Below are positions 35,526 to 43,693 of a stretch of 64,000 bases of DNA, one piece after another. Source of the stretch: Bacillus haynesii (lineage in GTDB: Bacteria; Bacillota; Bacilli; Bacillales; Bacillaceae). Numbering within the stretch: position 1 is the stretch's first letter; every line of letters starts with the position of its first letter. A program made the translations under genes and the position numbers. The stretch is from contig NZ_MRBL01000001.1 of the NCBI RefSeq assembly GCF_001969855.1, forward strand, positions 248,001 to 312,000. Direction: 5' to 3'. The notes beneath the pieces are model-generated. The model was given only the letters and a program-made list of their open reading frames with translations. It searched no databases and had not been told where the DNA came from.

Positions 35526-36209
35526 TTATTGATACACTGTTTTCGGAACGGCAACGACCGGATTTCCGGCGGCATAAGGGGCTACATCGTATTGCTGGAA
35601 GACGATCGCAATGCCGTCTTTTGTGTAATAGAAAGCCGTGTTTTTACCGAGGACGATGTCTTTCTTCTTCACATCCGGGAAGAAAATGTCGCGGTGTTTT
35701 TGAATATAATTGTAAATGTATGTTTTTGTCTTATCCATTTTCGATTTTGTATTTAAGATGTCGGTTAAATACACCCGTTTTTTAGAGACAAGATCATAGT
35801 TGAAAGAGCGGACTGCCGTATTTCCGTGCGCTCCGCCGGAGTAGACATAATTGCTTGTCAGGATGCTCAGCTTTTGGCCGGTCCGGTATTTCACTTCAAA
35901 GGACGTTTGGTAATCCGTTTGATATCCGTGCTGTTGACCGTCTTTCTTGTTTTTCACATAATCTTTGTAGGACTGCTCAATATAATGTTGAAAATCTTTG
36001 TTAATCTTATTTTGGAGAGACTTGGTGCTTACATTTGCAACCTGCGGGTATTTCAGAGCCTTAACGTTTTTGTACGTATGGCTCGTAACCGTCGGTTTTT
36101 TTTCATTTGCCGCGTGTGCAGAAGGAAGTGCAGCCGCACTGTACAGCGCAAAAAACAACAATCCTGTCATCAACATGCCTAACGCTTTAAACACTGTTTT
36201 TTTGTTCAT
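35526..36209 (-). CDS. Secreted DUF4163/DUF3298 protein (RsiV/PdaC N-terminal-like)
   Basis: 227 residues from ATG 36209 (AAGGAGGGTTCTT ribosome site). Signal peptide ends near PSAHAAN. Residues about 55-130 are DUF4163 (KYPQVANVSTKSLQNKINKD, YSGGAHGNTAVRSFNYDL) and the remainder is DUF3298 (ILNTKSKM... DIVLGKNTAFYYTKDGIAIV ... YAAG). In RsiV this fold binds lysozyme; in PdaC it precedes a deacetylase. Here it is free, without a membrane anchor or enzyme domain, so its role outside the cell is open. Confidence 0.85.
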   Translation of the reverse strand: MNKKTVFKALGMLMTGLLFFALYSAAALPSAHAANEKKPTVTSHTYKNVKALKYPQVANVSTKSLQNKINKDFQHYIEQSYKDYVKNKKDGQQHGYQTDYQTSFEVKYRTGQKLSILTSNYVYSGGAHGNTAVRSFNYDLVSKKRVYLTDILNTKSKMDKTKTYIYNYIQKHRDIFFPDVKKKDIVLGKNTAFYYTKDGIAIVFQQYDVAPYAAGNPVVAVPKTVYQ

Positions 36210-36498
36210 AAGAACCCTCCTTAATCTGTCATTTTTTATATTACCCATTTTGAAATCAGGTACACATTATAGACCGGTAAACTCGATAGAAAGTTTCTGT
36301 TTTTGGAAATAAAAATTGAAAAATATTCTAATTCAACCTGTTCGTTCCGCGCCTTGTTGGTTTGAACGGGTGTCTTGGCGAAAAATTCACACGCTGATTC
36401 GATACGCCCTCTTGCAGGACGACAATGTCAAAACCACTGACCCCGGTTTAACAGCAGAAGAAGAAAATGAAAAAAATCAAAGAGTTTTTTTAAACCCA
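36210..36498. other. Intergenic spacer before the yxjH leader
   Basis: AT-rich. A 65-codon plus-strand frame (36316-36513) has no ribosome site near its start and runs over the promoter. Its part LLQDDNVKTTDPGLTAEEEN has protein-like composition and might be the tail of a decayed gene. Nothing else recognised. Confidence 0.35.
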
Positions 36499-36527
36499 TT
36501 GACATTTTTATAAAAAGTATTAATATT
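36499..36527 (+). promoter_or_regulatory. Promoter of the SAM riboswitch-yxjH unit
   Basis: TTGACA (36499-36504), a 17-base spacer and AATATT (36522-36527) form a strong SigA-type promoter 34 bases before the riboswitch. Confidence 0.8.
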
Positions 36528-36560
36528 AAAACTATTAAAAAAATCGCATAAAAAGGTTTT

Positions 36561-36669
36561 CCTTATCAAGAGTGGTGGAGGGACTGGCCCTGTGAAACCC
36601 GGCAACCGCTGTCTATGACAGAATGGTGCTAAATCCTTAAGAGCATGTTCGTGCTCTTGAAGATAAGGA
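36561..36669 (+). ncRNA. SAM-I (S-box) riboswitch
   Basis: Conserved S-box blocks: CTTATCAAGAGTGGTGGAGG, GACTGGCCCTGTGAAACCCG, GCAACC, and the hairpin GAGCATGTTCGTGCTC, closing with AGATAAGGAG that pairs with the 5' CTTATC. High SAM favours the downstream terminator and turns yxjH off. Confidence 0.96.
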
Positions 36670-36685
36670 GGAGATTGAATATATC

Positions 36686-36715
36686 AAGCTCTTCCTTATC
36701 GGGAAGGGCTTTTTT
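36686..36715 (+). terminator. S-box controlled terminator
   Basis: AAGCTCTTCC and GGGAAGGGCTT pair around TTATC, followed by T6; it lies between the aptamer and yxjH. Confidence 0.9.
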
Positions 36716-36742
36716 ATGTCTATAAAGAAAGAGGGATGAAGC

Positions 36743-37873
36743 ATGACACAATCAACCGATGTACTGAAGCAAACGCCAGGAAGAAAAATCGGACCGTACA
36801 GAGCTGATCAGGTGGGAAGCCTTTTAAGGTCTGAGCCTGTAAAAAAAGCGCGCCTCCAAAAAGCGAACGGTGAAATTAGCGCTGAACAACTGCGCGAAGT
36901 CGAAAACGAAGAGATTAAGCGGATTGTCGAAAAGCAAAAAGAAATTGGTCTTAAAGCCGTTACAGACGGGGAATTCCGCAGGTCATGGTGGCATTTCGAT
37001 TTTCTTGAAGGACTTGACGGCGTAGAAGGATATACAGCGGACAAGGGCATTCAATTTCATAATGTTGAAACGAAGCCGCGCGGCATCAAAGTAACAAGCA
37101 AAGTCGATTTTACAAACCATCCGATGCTGGAAGATTATAAATTTCTTCATGATATTGCGGGAACACATACGCCGAAAATGACGATTCCGAGCCCGAATAT
37201 GCTGTTTTTCAGAGGAAAGCTTGGAGAAAGCCCGTACGAGGATCTGGATGAGTTCCATCACGATGTGGCGCAGGCTTACAAAAAAGCGATTCGCGCATTT
37301 TACGATGCCGGCTGCCGCTATTTGCAGCTGGACGACACGGCCTGGTCCGTATTTTTCTCAGAAAAAGGACACGAGCAGATCAAAGCCTTCGGCCGCCAGC
37401 CTGATGAGCTGCGCCAGTCTTTCGCCAATACGATTAATGAAGCAGTTGAAGGACGCCCCGATGATTTGACGGTGACGATGCATATTTGCCGCGGCAACTT
37501 CAAGTCGACATGGGTGGCAGAAGGCGGATATGACGAAGCTGCTGAAACGATTTTCGACGGACTGAACCTTGACGGGCTCTTCCTTGAATTCGATGATGAG
37601 CGCTCCGGCGGATTCGAACCGCTACGCTATGTCAAACGGAAAGACCTGCAAATCGTCCTCGGTTTAATTACATCTAAATTCGGCGAGCTCGAAAACCCGG
37701 ATGCCATTAAGCGGCGCATCGAAGAGGCTTCCCGCTTCGTCGATCTGAACCAGTTGTGTTTGAGCCCGCAGTGTGGCTTTGCCTCCACAGAAGAAGGCAA
37801 TCTCCTGACAGAAGAGCAGCAATGGGAAAAACTGCGTCATGTCGTCGAGATCGCAGAAGACGTATGGAAATAA
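36743..37873 (+). CDS. yxjH: Cobalamin-independent methionine synthase-like protein YxjG/YxjH
   Basis: 376 residues, matching the B. subtilis YxjG/YxjH pair. MetE C-terminal type barrel: GPYRADQVGSLLR at the start, RRSWWHFDFLEG, YLQLDDTAW, then zinc ligands in TMHICRGN (His, Cys) and LSPQCGFAST (Cys). Preceded by a SAM riboswitch, so it belongs to methionine supply or recycling; it lacks the MetE N-terminal half. Methyl donor unproven. The paralogs YxjG and YxjH are too similar to separate by eye. Confidence 0.9.
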   Translation: MTQSTDVLKQTPGRKIGPYRADQVGSLLRSEPVKKARLQKANGEISAEQLREVENEEIKRIVEKQKEIGLKAVTDGEFRRSWWHFDFLEGLDGVEGYTADKGIQFHNVETKPRGIKVTSKVDFTNHPMLEDYKFLHDIAGTHTPKMTIPSPNMLFFRGKLGESPYEDLDEFHHDVAQAYKKAIRAFYDAGCRYLQLDDTAWSVFFSEKGHEQIKAFGRQPDELRQSFANTINEAVEGRPDDLTVTMHICRGNFKSTWVAEGGYDEAAETIFDGLNLDGLFLEFDDERSGGFEPLRYVKRKDLQIVLGLITSKFGELENPDAIKRRIEEASRFVDLNQLCLSPQCGFASTEEGNLLTEEQQWEKLRHVVEIAEDVWK

Positions 37874-37891
37874 CAGCTCACCTCATATTTT

Positions 37892-37926
37892 GAGACATGC
37901 CTCCTGACGGCATGTCTCTTTTTTTG
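37892..37926 (+). terminator. Terminator of yxjH
   Basis: GAGACATGCC and GGCATGTCTC (10 base pairs) followed by T7. Confidence 0.93.
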
Positions 37927-38018
37927 CCCCTCTATTACAATTTAAAATTCCTTCTTGATTTGTTCATAGTTTGATCATATTTGGCTTCTATAATGCTCTT
38001 TAGTGAGGTGATCGAACA

Positions 38019-40220
38019 ATGATTAAGAAAAGGAAAATCGATATATTCCTGGTCTTCATTCTTGTATTATCTGCAGCTTTAAACTTGTACGGCATCTGGA
38101 ATAATGACACAGACAACGCCTACTATACGGCGGCTGTTGAAAGTATGACCCAAAGCTTTCATAACTTCTTTTACGCATCATTTGATCCAGCAGGCTTTGT
38201 AACAGTTGATAAACCGCCTGTCGCACTCTGGATTCAAACACTTTTTGCACTTGTGTTCGGCGTGCACGGCTGGAGCGTCGTTCTCCCTGAAGCCATTGCC
38301 GAAGTGATTTCCGTAGCACTCTTGTACTTCATTGTAAAACCTACCTTTGGCAAAACGGCGGCCAGAATTTCAGCTCTTATTATGGCGTGTACGCCGATTG
38401 CCGTTGCGGTCAGTCATACAAACAACGTCGACAGCATTCTCGTCCTTTGCTTGATGATTGCAACCTGGATGTTGTTTAAAGCAGTCCGCAAAGGAAAAAT
38501 CGGCTGGCTGCTCGGCGCATTCTGTATGATCGGCGTCGGCTTTAACGTCAAAATGCTGCAAGCTTACATGGTATTACCGGCATTCCTGCTGTTTTACATG
38601 ATTGCAGCAAAAACGACGATTCGCAAAAAAATTGTGTCCCTTATCACAGCCATGATCGTTCTGGCAGGCGTTTCCGTTTCCTGGGCAGTTGTCGTCGACA
38701 GCCAGCCGGAGAGTTCGCGCCCTTATATCGGAAGCAGCCAGACCAACTCTGTCCTTGAGCTGGCGTTTGGCTACAACGGCATCCAGCGTCTCACAGGGCA
38801 AAACGGTGCAGACGGGGGCGGAACCTCCTCATCTGATCAAGATCAAAAGAACCAGCAGCAAGAAACGCCGCAGCAGCAAAGCGGCGATACCGAAACCAAC
38901 TCAGACTCGGCAAATGGACAAATGGCTCCGCCAAACGGAGGCGAGATGCCTTCAGGCGGACCGGACGGCCAGCAGGGTGATGTCCAAAGCGGCGGCAGTC
39001 CCGGTGGCGGCACGAGCGGCATGTTTGGCACAGGAAACCCGGGCCCTCTCAGACTATTCCAATCTGAGCTTTCCGGACAGGCAAGCTGGCTGATCCCGTT
39101 TGTCCTCTTCGGCATCATCGGTTTGCTGATCACGGGCCTTCGCGGGCAAAGAAAATTCAATGAAACAACGACTGAAACGATTTTCTGGATGATGTGGCTT
39201 CTGCCGGTCGCTGCATTTTTCAGCGTCGCCGGATTCTTCCATCATTACTATCTGATTATGCTGGCAGCACCGATTGCGGCATTGTCAGGTGCAGGCTGGA
39301 CAGCGCTCGTTCGCCTCTATCAGGAAGAAAGCGGCTGGAAAAAACAACTTCTGCCGATCGGAATTTTGCTGACAACCGCATTTGAATTGTATATTTTGAG
39401 TCCTTATCTCAGCGAAATCGGCATCATCTGGAGCATACTGATCGGCGCTTTCGGCATTGTCACAAGCTGTCTCCTCATCTTTCTCAAGAAAGGAAAGTCA
39501 TTCAGCTACTATGTATCGCTTGCAGCGCTGCTCGGCATGCTGATCGGACCTTTCTATTGGACAACGGTGACGCTTGCTGACGGTGTAAACGGCATGATTC
39601 CGCAGGCCGGCCCTAAATCCGCACAATCATTTGGCGGCGGTGGCAGAGGTAAGATGCAGAACAACAACGGCAGCGGACCTCCCGGATTTAACAGCCAAGA
39701 CGGCCAAACAGACAGTGAACAAAACAGCAATGATTTTTCAGCTGATAGCGGTTCCGGCCAAAACAGCCAAAATCAGAATGACAAAGGCGCAAGCGACCGT
39801 CAACAAGGCGGACCAAGCGGCGGCGGCCCTGGAAACGGCGAATCAGTCGATGAAGATCTGTTGAGCTACCTTGAAAAGAACAACACAGGTGAAAAGTATT
39901 TATTTGCAGTCTCAAGCGCAACTTCTGCTCAATCTTACATCATCAAAACGGGCAAAGCTGTGATGGCGATGGGCGGATTCTCAGGAAGCGACCCGATTTT
40001 GACGGTTGAAAAACTTGAGAAGCTCGTCAAAAACGGTGAAGTCAAGTACTTCATGATCGGCGACGGCCGAGGCCAGGACAATTCAGAGATCACCAACTGG
40101 ATTAAAGAAAACGGCACAGAAATTTCAAAAAGCGATTACAGCAGCTCTTCTTCAGATAACGATTCCCAGTCAGGCGGACCTGGCAGAAATCAGACGCTTT
40201 ATAAAGTGGAGCTGGATTGA
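38019..40220 (+). CDS. ykcB: GT39-family membrane glycosyltransferase YkcB
   Basis: 733 residues. ArnT/PMT-like: first loop after TM1 carries NDTDNAYYTAAVESM and VTVDKPPVALW, the catalytic-loop signature of lipid-linked sugar transferases. About twelve membrane helices. Two unusual extracytoplasmic Gln/Gly/Ser/Asn-rich, low-complexity stretches lie at about residues 265-345 and 530-610, and the C-terminal soluble domain ends in a Ser/Asp tail. The following gene (ykcC, GT2) would make the polyprenyl-phosphate sugar donor. A second member of the family starts at 63559. Sugar and acceptor (probably a cell-wall polymer) unknown. Confidence 0.9.
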   Translation: MIKKRKIDIFLVFILVLSAALNLYGIWNNDTDNAYYTAAVESMTQSFHNFFYASFDPAGFVTVDKPPVALWIQTLFALVFGVHGWSVVLPEAIAEVISVALLYFIVKPTFGKTAARISALIMACTPIAVAVSHTNNVDSILVLCLMIATWMLFKAVRKGKIGWLLGAFCMIGVGFNVKMLQAYMVLPAFLLFYMIAAKTTIRKKIVSLITAMIVLAGVSVSWAVVVDSQPESSRPYIGSSQTNSVLELAFGYNGIQRLTGQNGADGGGTSSSDQDQKNQQQETPQQQSGDTETNSDSANGQMAPPNGGEMPSGGPDGQQGDVQSGGSPGGGTSGMFGTGNPGPLRLFQSELSGQASWLIPFVLFGIIGLLITGLRGQRKFNETTTETIFWMMWLLPVAAFFSVAGFFHHYYLIMLAAPIAALSGAGWTALVRLYQEESGWKKQLLPIGILLTTAFELYILSPYLSEIGIIWSILIGAFGIVTSCLLIFLKKGKSFSYYVSLAALLGMLIGPFYWTTVTLADGVNGMIPQAGPKSAQSFGGGGRGKMQNNNGSGPPGFNSQDGQTDSEQNSNDFSADSGSGQNSQNQNDKGASDRQQGGPSGGGPGNGESVDEDLLSYLEKNNTGEKYLFAVSSATSAQSYIIKTGKAVMAMGGFSGSDPILTVEKLEKLVKNGEVKYFMIGDGRGQDNSEITNWIKENGTEISKSDYSSSSSDNDSQSGGPGRNQTLYKVELD

Positions 40221-40240
40221 TGAAAGGAAAGGTGATGAAT

Positions 40241-41218
40241 ATGCAGAAACAAGTCACATTTTCAATTGTAGTCCCTGTCTACAACGAAGCGGAAGTGCTT
40301 CAAAGCACCTATGACCGATTAAAAACCGTCATGGACTCGACAGGCGATCCCTATGAACTGATTTTTGTAAACGACGGTTCAAGCGATGACAGCATTCACA
40401 TGCTGAAGTCGCTTGCTCAGTCAGACCCGGCAGTAAAATGCATCAATTTCTCAAGAAACTTCGGTCATCAGATCGCGATTACGGCCGGCACGGACTATGC
40501 TGCCGGCGAGGCGATCGTTGTGATCGACGCCGATTTGCAGGATCCTCCCGAATTGATTTTGGAAATGGCGGAAAAATGGCGCCACGGCTTTGACGTTGTA
40601 TACGCCGTCCGCACAAAGCGCGAAGGAGAAACATTTTTCAAAAAGCAAACGGCCGCCATGTTCTACCGGATTTTAAGAAAACTCACAGACGTTGATATCC
40701 CGGTGGATACAGGAGACTTCCGGCTCATGGACCGGAAAGTGGTCAATGAAATGAACAAGCTGAAAGAAAAAAATCCATTCGTCCGCGGCCTTGTCAGCTG
40801 GCTCGGATTCAAGCAGACCGCCGTCTATTACGAGCGCCACGAAAGGCTTGCAGGGGAAACGAAGTACCCGCTGAAAAAAATGCTGAAGCTTTCGCTCGAC
40901 GGCATCACTTCATTTTCCTTTCAGCCGCTGAAACTGGCAAGCTACTCAGGAATCGCGCTGTCAGCGGTCGGCTTTATATACGCCTTCATCGTCGTTTGCA
41001 TGAAGCTGTTTACGACAAGCACCATTACAGGATGGTCGTCGATGATCATTCTGCAATGCTTGTTCAGCGGATTTATCCTGATCATCCTCGGAGCAATCGG
41101 TGAATACATCGGCCGCATTTATGACGAAGTGAAAGACAGGCCGCTTTATATCATTGACGGCAAATACGGATTTGAAGAACAGCGGCGGGCGGCAGCTCCG
41201 CAGCGCCATATGATGTAG
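40241..41218 (+). CDS. ykcC: Polyprenyl-phosphate glycosyltransferase YkcC (GT2, DPM1/GtrB-like)
   Basis: About 325 residues. GT2 domain: VVPVYNEAEVL, VNDGSSDDS, VIDADLQDPPELI (DxD), then two C-terminal membrane helices (SGIALSAVGFIYAFIVVCMK, ILQCLFSGFILIILGAIGEY) ending YIGRIYDEVKDRP, as in GtrB. It loads a sugar onto undecaprenyl phosphate for the GT39 enzyme. ATG 40241 has the best spacing to GGAAAGG; earlier starts (40217, 40220) overlap the ykcB stop, implying translational coupling. Confidence 0.92.
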   Translation: MQKQVTFSIVVPVYNEAEVLQSTYDRLKTVMDSTGDPYELIFVNDGSSDDSIHMLKSLAQSDPAVKCINFSRNFGHQIAITAGTDYAAGEAIVVIDADLQDPPELILEMAEKWRHGFDVVYAVRTKREGETFFKKQTAAMFYRILRKLTDVDIPVDTGDFRLMDRKVVNEMNKLKEKNPFVRGLVSWLGFKQTAVYYERHERLAGETKYPLKKMLKLSLDGITSFSFQPLKLASYSGIALSAVGFIYAFIVVCMKLFTTSTITGWSSMIILQCLFSGFILIILGAIGEYIGRIYDEVKDRPLYIIDGKYGFEEQRRAAAPQRHMM

Positions 41219-41248
41219 AAGACGAGAGATCCAAAAGGAGGGATTCCG

Positions 41249-42235
41249 ATGAGCATACTAGTTGTCGGGGGAGCCGGTTATATCGGTTCCCACGCCGTTT
41301 ACACGTTAATTGAGAAAAAAGAAAGAGTCGTTGTTGTGGATTCCCTGGCAACAGGACACGCAGAAGCCGTTCACCCCGAAGCTGCGTTTTATAAAGGGGA
41401 CATTCGCGACCGGCATTTTCTCAAGCAAGTATTTGAAAATGAGGACATTGAAGCCGTCATGCATTTCGCAGCATCTCCCATTCCATCACAGTCGAATCGC
41501 GTTTTTTCTTCTTTCAACGCAAACATGATAGGCATGGAAACACTGCTTGACGTGATGAAAGAATACGATGTCAGCCGGATCGTTTTTGCGTCAAGTGCAG
41601 CCGTCTACGGCAGTCCGGAACTGCCTGTCACTGAAGAAACCGAACCTGAGCCCGTTCACCCGCACGGCAAGGTCAAATGTATGATGGAGAAAATGCTGAT
41701 GGAAGCGGAAAAAGCGTACGGCCTGAAATATGTGATCCTCCGCTCCTTCAATGCGTGCGGCGCCTCCGCCATCATCGGAGAAGACCGGAGGAGCGAAACA
41801 CATCTCATTTCAAAAGTTCTGCGAACCGCTCTCGGACACCTTCCTTTTGTTCACATAGATCAACCTGAAGACGGAACTGGCTTCCGCGATTATATTCACG
41901 TTCAGGATTTGGCAGAAGCACACGTGCTCGCCATCAGTCACTTGCGGAAAGGCAAGGATAGCCGAATCTACAATCTCAGCTATGGCGAAAGCTACTCCGC
42001 TGAACAAATCATCCTTGCCGCCCAATATGTCACAGGCATTCCCCTCATCGCCGCAAATCTGACAGAAACGGACATCGATTCACAAGAAACATTGACCGCT
42101 TGTTCTTCCAGAGCCAGAAAAGAATTAGGCTGGACCCCAAAGCACAACAGCCTGATCGCGATCATCCGCGACGCCTGGAACTGGCACTCTGCGAATCCGA
42201 ATGGGTTTGCGTCGGTGAAGGTGAGGCAAGGGTGA
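41249..42235 (+). CDS. galE: UDP-glucose 4-epimerase-like protein with altered catalytic Tyr
   Basis: 328 residues, extended SDR fold. NAD-binding VVGGAGYIGSH, MHFAAS, FASSAAVYGS (catalytic Ser) and RSFNACGA are intact, but the YxxxK motif reads H139-G-K-V-K143 (HPHGKVKC, codon CAC) where GalE proteins have PYGKxK. The lysine stays while the proton-transferring tyrosine is replaced by histidine. The HFAA segment is followed by SPIPSQSNRVF instead of the usual SLVGES-type stretch. It is the third gene of the ykcB-ykcC unit (30-base gap, AAAAGGAGG), so it probably feeds a sugar nucleotide to YkcC. Epimerase activity is doubtful until tested. Confidence 0.82.
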   Translation: MSILVVGGAGYIGSHAVYTLIEKKERVVVVDSLATGHAEAVHPEAAFYKGDIRDRHFLKQVFENEDIEAVMHFAASPIPSQSNRVFSSFNANMIGMETLLDVMKEYDVSRIVFASSAAVYGSPELPVTEETEPEPVHPHGKVKCMMEKMLMEAEKAYGLKYVILRSFNACGASAIIGEDRRSETHLISKVLRTALGHLPFVHIDQPEDGTGFRDYIHVQDLAEAHVLAISHLRKGKDSRIYNLSYGESYSAEQIILAAQYVTGIPLIAANLTETDIDSQETLTACSSRARKELGWTPKHNSLIAIIRDAWNWHSANPNGFASVKVRQG

Positions 42236-42552
42236 AAAATGAACTGCACCTAGGCAGTGTCTAACGATAGGAGGTGCGGTCTTTTCTTATGATAAATGTA
42301 TACTGTATTGGCTTAAAAAGCCCTACAACAATATTTCACTCCTTACGAACCATTCAAAATAAACTAATAAAGTGAATACCAACAGAAAAGTTCGCACTAT
42401 CTTTGAGGCCTGCCTGTTACAGAAAATAGAGTTGAACACTCGTCCTCCCCCTAATCAATTCCTAAATCAACTAAGTAAGCTGTCGGCTGTTTAAGACATT
42501 CAAAACATCCGCTGAACCAATAATTTTTTCCTTTTAAAAATTCAAATAAAAA
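42236..42552. other. Spacer between galE and the lipase/immunity operon
   Basis: No intact gene. The right third holds a second copy of the 3' end of the adjacent lipoprotein gene (42451-42535, separate entry). The left part is AT-rich, with no recognised signal. Confidence 0.5.
42451..42535 (-). pseudogene. Duplicate 3' fragment of the immunity-type lipoprotein gene
   Basis: The minus strand reads KEKIIGSADVLNVL, shifts frame, then LKQPTAYLVDLGID and TAG at 42451-42453. The neighbouring lipoprotein ends GKMIGTAGSLNVLIDLQKNK then KQPTAYLVDLGISR. So this is a diverged paralog's last 30 codons, with an internal deletion of the DLQKNK part. Such orphan immunity tails are common beside polymorphic toxin genes. 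Confidence 0.75.
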
Positions 42553-43683
42553 TCATCTAGATATCCCTAAATCAACCAAATAAGCTGTCGGCTGTTTTTT
42601 ATTTTTTTGTAAGTCAATCAGCACATTAAGGGAGCCTGCTGTTCCAATCATTTTTCCATGATATGAAATAAACAGTACCACATAATTTTCATTAAAATAT
42701 TGAATATTAGCTATCCTTGCATCGCCTGCGTTAAAATCCATCTCTTTTGCAATTTGCTTGAAGTCAATCTTAAACTGAGCTTCATATTTTTCATTTCCTT
42801 TTAGATAATTATCCACTGTTTGTATCTGTTGAATACCATCCGAAATCACAAAGTTTTCTTTTTCTTTAGCTCCGTTAATGTAAACATATTTACCGTCTTT
42901 GCTCAAAATATCAGTGTCTTTAATTTTCCGGACTTTATTCGTCTTTTTTTCGAAAGTGTATTTATCGAATAACTTACGATATGATCCATCCTCTGTCACT
43001 TTTGGAAAGACAGATAAGTATTCCTTTAATCTTCCTGACTCTATTGATGAATTTAATTCCTCTTCTTTTACAATCTCGTGCTTTGAAAAATCTCGTTTTA
43101 AAAAAAGATAATAAATTTGTCTACCTTCTAAGCTACCATTTTTTAATTTTTTATACATTCGTACTTGTATAAGCATGTTTTCTTTGTTAATTTCTTGAAG
43201 TGCTAAGTATACTTTTTTTCCATTTGCTGAAGGCAATTCAAACTGTTTTTCCCCGCTTGTTGTTTTCACTTTTAGGAAATTCTTTTTGTCTAACGTCATT
43301 TCCGGGAGATTTTCGTCTAATTCATTGTTTATTTTTCTTTTCTCTAAAAAATTGATTTGAGCTAAATCATACAACTTTTTCGAGGGATTTTTTTTAGCTG
43401 AGAAAATAGGTTTGTACAAATCCATAAGTTCTTTATCTGTATATTTATAATAACGAAGCCCTGCTTTATCACTGCGCATAATCGTATAAATATGATCTTG
43501 ATAATTCAAAGTTGCATCTGTCGCTAAATCAAGTTCATGTCTCATAAATTCTCCAAATGCGGGACTGTCTTCTTTCGGTAAGCCTTTTTTATAGATGACT
43601 TCCTGAACATCATCTTTACCGCAGCCGGTGATTACTAGTAAGAGTATTATTATGCTAAAGCTTACAAACCTTTTTTTTATCAT
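42553..43683 (-). CDS. Lipoprotein, probable immunity partner of the lipase-like effector
   Basis: 376 residues. Lipoprotein signal with lipobox LVITGC; mature part rich in Lys/Glu, beta-strand patterns and no enzymatic motif recognised. Translation starts 11 bases after the stop of the lipase-like gene, with the ribosome site AGGAG overlapping that stop, so the two are tightly coupled. An extracytoplasmic lipid-anchored protein is where protection against a membrane-acting phospholipase would be needed. A second, broken copy of its 3' end lies just downstream. Function is inferred from position only. Confidence 0.7.
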   Translation of the reverse strand: MIKKRFVSFSIIILLLVITGCGKDDVQEVIYKKGLPKEDSPAFGEFMRHELDLATDATLNYQDHIYTIMRSDKAGLRYYKYTDKELMDLYKPIFSAKKNPSKKLYDLAQINFLEKRKINNELDENLPEMTLDKKNFLKVKTTSGEKQFELPSANGKKVYLALQEINKENMLIQVRMYKKLKNGSLEGRQIYYLFLKRDFSKHEIVKEEELNSSIESGRLKEYLSVFPKVTEDGSYRKLFDKYTFEKKTNKVRKIKDTDILSKDGKYVYINGAKEKENFVISDGIQQIQTVDNYLKGNEKYEAQFKIDFKQIAKEMDFNAGDARIANIQYFNENYVVLFISYHGKMIGTAGSLNVLIDLQKNKKQPTAYLVDLGISR

Positions 43684-43693
43684 TAAACTGCTC

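Noticed and set aside
36316-36513. 65-codon frame before the SAM riboswitch
   Set aside because: No ribosome site, overlaps the promoter. Kept only as a possible gene tail.
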